Of a stretch of DNA of 64,000 nt, positions 61,358-64,000 are shown piece by piece. A program made the translations under genes and the position numbers. Every line of letters begins with the position of its first letter. Positions within the stretch are counted from its first letter, which is position 1. The notes beneath the pieces are model-generated. The model saw nothing but the letters and a program-made list of their open reading frames with translations, made no database searches and was not told where the DNA came from. Origin of the DNA: Cordia subcordata. Taxonomy: Eukaryota; Streptophyta; Magnoliopsida; Boraginales; Cordiaceae. The stretch spans positions 614,501 through 678,500 of the forward strand of contig JAPTOF010000006.1 of assembly GCA_028554755.1 (NCBI GenBank), given 5' to 3'.

Positions 61358-64000
61358 CTTATGCGTTTAATGAACTAAGAACAAAACTAGGAAGTTGGTA
61401 GTCAGATCCGGTAAAGTGGCGAGCGAGATCTATGGTAATGTTAGTAGTACGTTGGCTGGAAGCTAAAATAGTCTCTGTTTAATAAGCTGAATGAAGATAC
61501 CTGCAATCTAGTCTACCTGATATTAGCTGCAGTGATATGCATTGTAGATTAGTAGTCCAACTTGGAGCTGTATATAAGTTTGTGAAATAAGCAAGGCAAT
61601 AAGTAGTTCTAATGTAAAAGGTCTACTGCTTCTCGTCTTCTCATGTTTGCTTTTGGTATGAGACTACTTGCTCATTCGGAGTAATCATCACATTGAATCT
61701 AGTTAGTCCACTGGCAGTACGGGCCTGGTGGACTCAAAAGTAAAGGAATGACTACATCTGGTTTTGTTATCGTATTTCCTCTGTAAAAATACTTTGACCA
61801 AATGGTTCGGATGCCGAACTAGATGCGAATCTTGATAACAGATTACAAGAGTTGGTGAGGCCATAGCAAAAGAAAGTCATCACCAGCCTTTTAAAGGGGC
61901 TGGGTTAGTCTATTCAGCAAGTACGAAGGCGTCCAGATAAAATTAAAAACCATGGATTAGGTAGGTGTTGACGGAATTTAGTACTGAAAAATTATGGTTA
62001 ATAAGATATTCTGAAGGATTATTTAAAATAATACTCATTTACATCATTCTGTAATCAGAACCAAAATTGCTGAGCTCACGATCAGTTCTTGATTCTGTCA
62101 TCATATGCAAATATAGAGCTAGAAAATCATTACTTAATACCACCATTTTTTTGTGTATGGAACGTAAATGACAGAAAGCTTCTACAGGAACTATCGGATG
62201 GTTAGAGTTGACTTGTACATAATATTTTTTTTTTTTCTTACAAAGGGAGGCAGCGTCAGGATTGTGAGGCGATAACTCTAGCACCCTCGTCTAACAACTT
62301 TCTCGCCTCGTACATATTTTTGCCCATTTATGTTTCAATGAAATCGTTCTTGCCGGTATTCGCTCTTGTCTACTTCATCTCCTTGCCCGTCTGGCAGCCG
62401 CCACACACAGTCACACACTACACCTCACGTGCGTGTATAAGTGTATTCACTAAGCTATTTTTATCCACCACGGTTTTGGACATTTTGCAAGCCCTTCTTC
62501 CCCTTCCTCAAATAAGCGTCCATGGCCGAGGCCTTTATTTCTCCTGGCTTAGCAACCATCTCTCCCGGCTCCATAACCTCATCCCCAGCCATAAATACGA
62601 AACCAAGTGATCATAGCTTCCCTGCTTCCTGGGCTTTGCTCCTTAGTCCACACTACGACCCAGCAAGTAATAATCGAAAAACTATATTTCCTTGCCTGCA
62701 ACCCGTCTAGTTGAGATCTTATTCATGCGATGAAACTTCTTTACAAATTCAAGACTAGCTGAATCGAAATTAACCCATTATAACCTCACAAAAAGTGGCC
62801 TGGCATGGTGGGAAATTGCCCTAACCAAAGACAAAATTGAAGAATGGAAACCTTACCACAAAAGTAAAACAACATCACAAATCAAAATTCTCCACGCAGC
62901 CAAATATGGTTCGACCTCAATGACTCACCAATCTTCTTCTTACCCCACCTGAAGAATTATCTAAAGCACCAATAAGAATAAAAATAATAATAAATATCGG
63001 CTCACACTTACCTCAATTGTTTTCATTGAGACCCAAGACGTGCAACCAAAAGAAGACATCAAAAAAAAAAAAAGCAGAACGGTAAAAGATCACATATTTA
63101 ACAGCAATTAAAAAATATAAAAGATAAACAGATAAATAATTGTAACCCGCCTATGTATCACAAGTAGCTATTGAGGGAGGATTGATGATTTGATGGAAGT
63201 GAAATATTCAGTGAAAAAAAAAAGTTATAAAGATTTCTTTTTTCACCATTAAAATTTTAGACACCAACCTACAATAAAAAGTCCACCAAATAAATGAGAT
63301 CCAGAATTACATCTCTCATTCGACATCACAACCCCCCTAATTTTTTCTACACCAATACATCGCCCCCACCCCCACAAAAAACAAGGCCTCTTCGTGACAC
63401 CATTTTTCTTGACCCAGAAGCTCTTCTTACCGCCCACCCAATTCATAATACCTCAAAAACCAATTAAATTGGTGGCCATGGCCACCACTAACCATGGCTG
63501 CTCTGTTTGCCGCTAACTAATTTTCACTAACAAAGTCGCCATAGATTTATTCAAGAACTTTTTTGGGCGACCCTATGTATGCGATTATTGCTAGAGCGTC
63601 CTTTTATTACGTACCCCGTTGGAATACAAAAGAAATATATTCCCACTTGCGATAGCAAAAACCAAACAAGAATGAAACAAGGGGTTCAGATGCAATTCTG
63701 TTGGCTGACGACATGACCAGCTCACCAAATTTCAAGCAAGCCGGTCAACGGCGAAGAAGAACTCTCTGTGGTAGGTGCCTCCACTCCACAACCGGTACTC
63801 GCTCGTCTCCCACATCATTTTATTTCTTTATTATTATTATTATTATTATTTTTTTTTTTGGGGTCCGCCCACTACACAAATGATCGAACCTTGCGACGCT
63901 TCAAAAATATCATCGGGTGTCTAAAATGGTCGAAGTAGTGGTGTGTGACACACACGACACATATACTATATAAACTATAACCCCTTTTCTCTTACCTTTG
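61358..64000. other. CCT gene 3' region and right-hand gap
   Basis: The 3' UTR of the CCT gene probably runs for about 200-300 bp past 61357. The remaining 2.3 kb contain an (ATT)n tract (63829-63850), poly-A runs and a repeated GGCCATGG region near 63472-63502. Several open frames of 60-96 codons have no recognisable motif. No gene is claimed. Confidence 0.5.

Noticed and set aside
62320..62710. Frames of 62-96 codons near the right end
   Set aside because: No motif, no matching splice structure and no agreement with a neighbouring gene.
63472..63502. Repeated GGCCATGG region as a regulatory palindrome
   Set aside because: The short near-palindrome has no other support and no nearby gene.

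Overview
The window looks like nuclear DNA from a eudicot plant, probably woody. It is AT-rich, its genes have several introns with ordinary GT-AG junctions, and its gene families are plant-specific: a CBL calcium sensor, a ubiquitin-domain PI4-kinase gamma, a pro-pectin methylesterase, a WSD acyltransferase and a CCT-motif protein. I cannot name the species. All splice models were built by hand from reading frame, junctions and remembered family motifs. All five models close in frame with the lengths expected for their families.

Left third (1-29 kb). A CBL4/CBL8-type calcium sensor (4785-7480, +, 8 coding exons, 217 aa) is followed by a PI4K gamma gene (10237-12647, +, 2 coding exons, 583 aa) and a type-I PMEI-PME gene (15475-18914, -, 3 exons, 591 aa). 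After a 7-kb gene-poor gap comes a WSD1-like wax ester synthase/DGAT (26208-28939, +, 7 exons, 479 aa). The gaps carry Tourist-like MITEs (TIR related to GGGCCTGTTTGGATTGG, TTA/TAA target duplications), short palindromic MITEs, microsatellites and small tandem duplications.

Middle (30.1-51.7 kb). I see no intact gene here. The region is a direct tandem segmental duplication: copy A about 30.1-37.4 kb and copy B about 37.6-51.7 kb. The copies act as empty and filled sites for each other, which gives transposon ends to the base. Copy A alone has a MULE-like foldback element (32940-33723) and a TG...CA solo LTR (34229-34934). Copy B alone has a 6.1-kb nest of Helitrons (38561-44692), a Tourist MITE (47132-47347), a hAT-like MITE (47551-47789) and a further block of about 1.45 kb. 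One Helitron in the nest contains a decayed RPA-like OB-fold reading frame. The nest also holds a very long (GAA)n(TAA)n(GAA)n microsatellite.

Right end (51.7-64 kb). A gene-poor stretch with another TIR element is followed by a CCT-motif family gene (57078-61357, +, 4 exons, 283 aa) with a clear TATA box, then by sequence in which I found no gene.

The five genes do not form a pathway or cluster. They are independent housekeeping or regulatory plant genes: calcium signalling, phosphoinositide/protein kinase, cell-wall pectin, surface lipid and transcription. The unusual part of the window is the duplicated, transposon-loaded middle.
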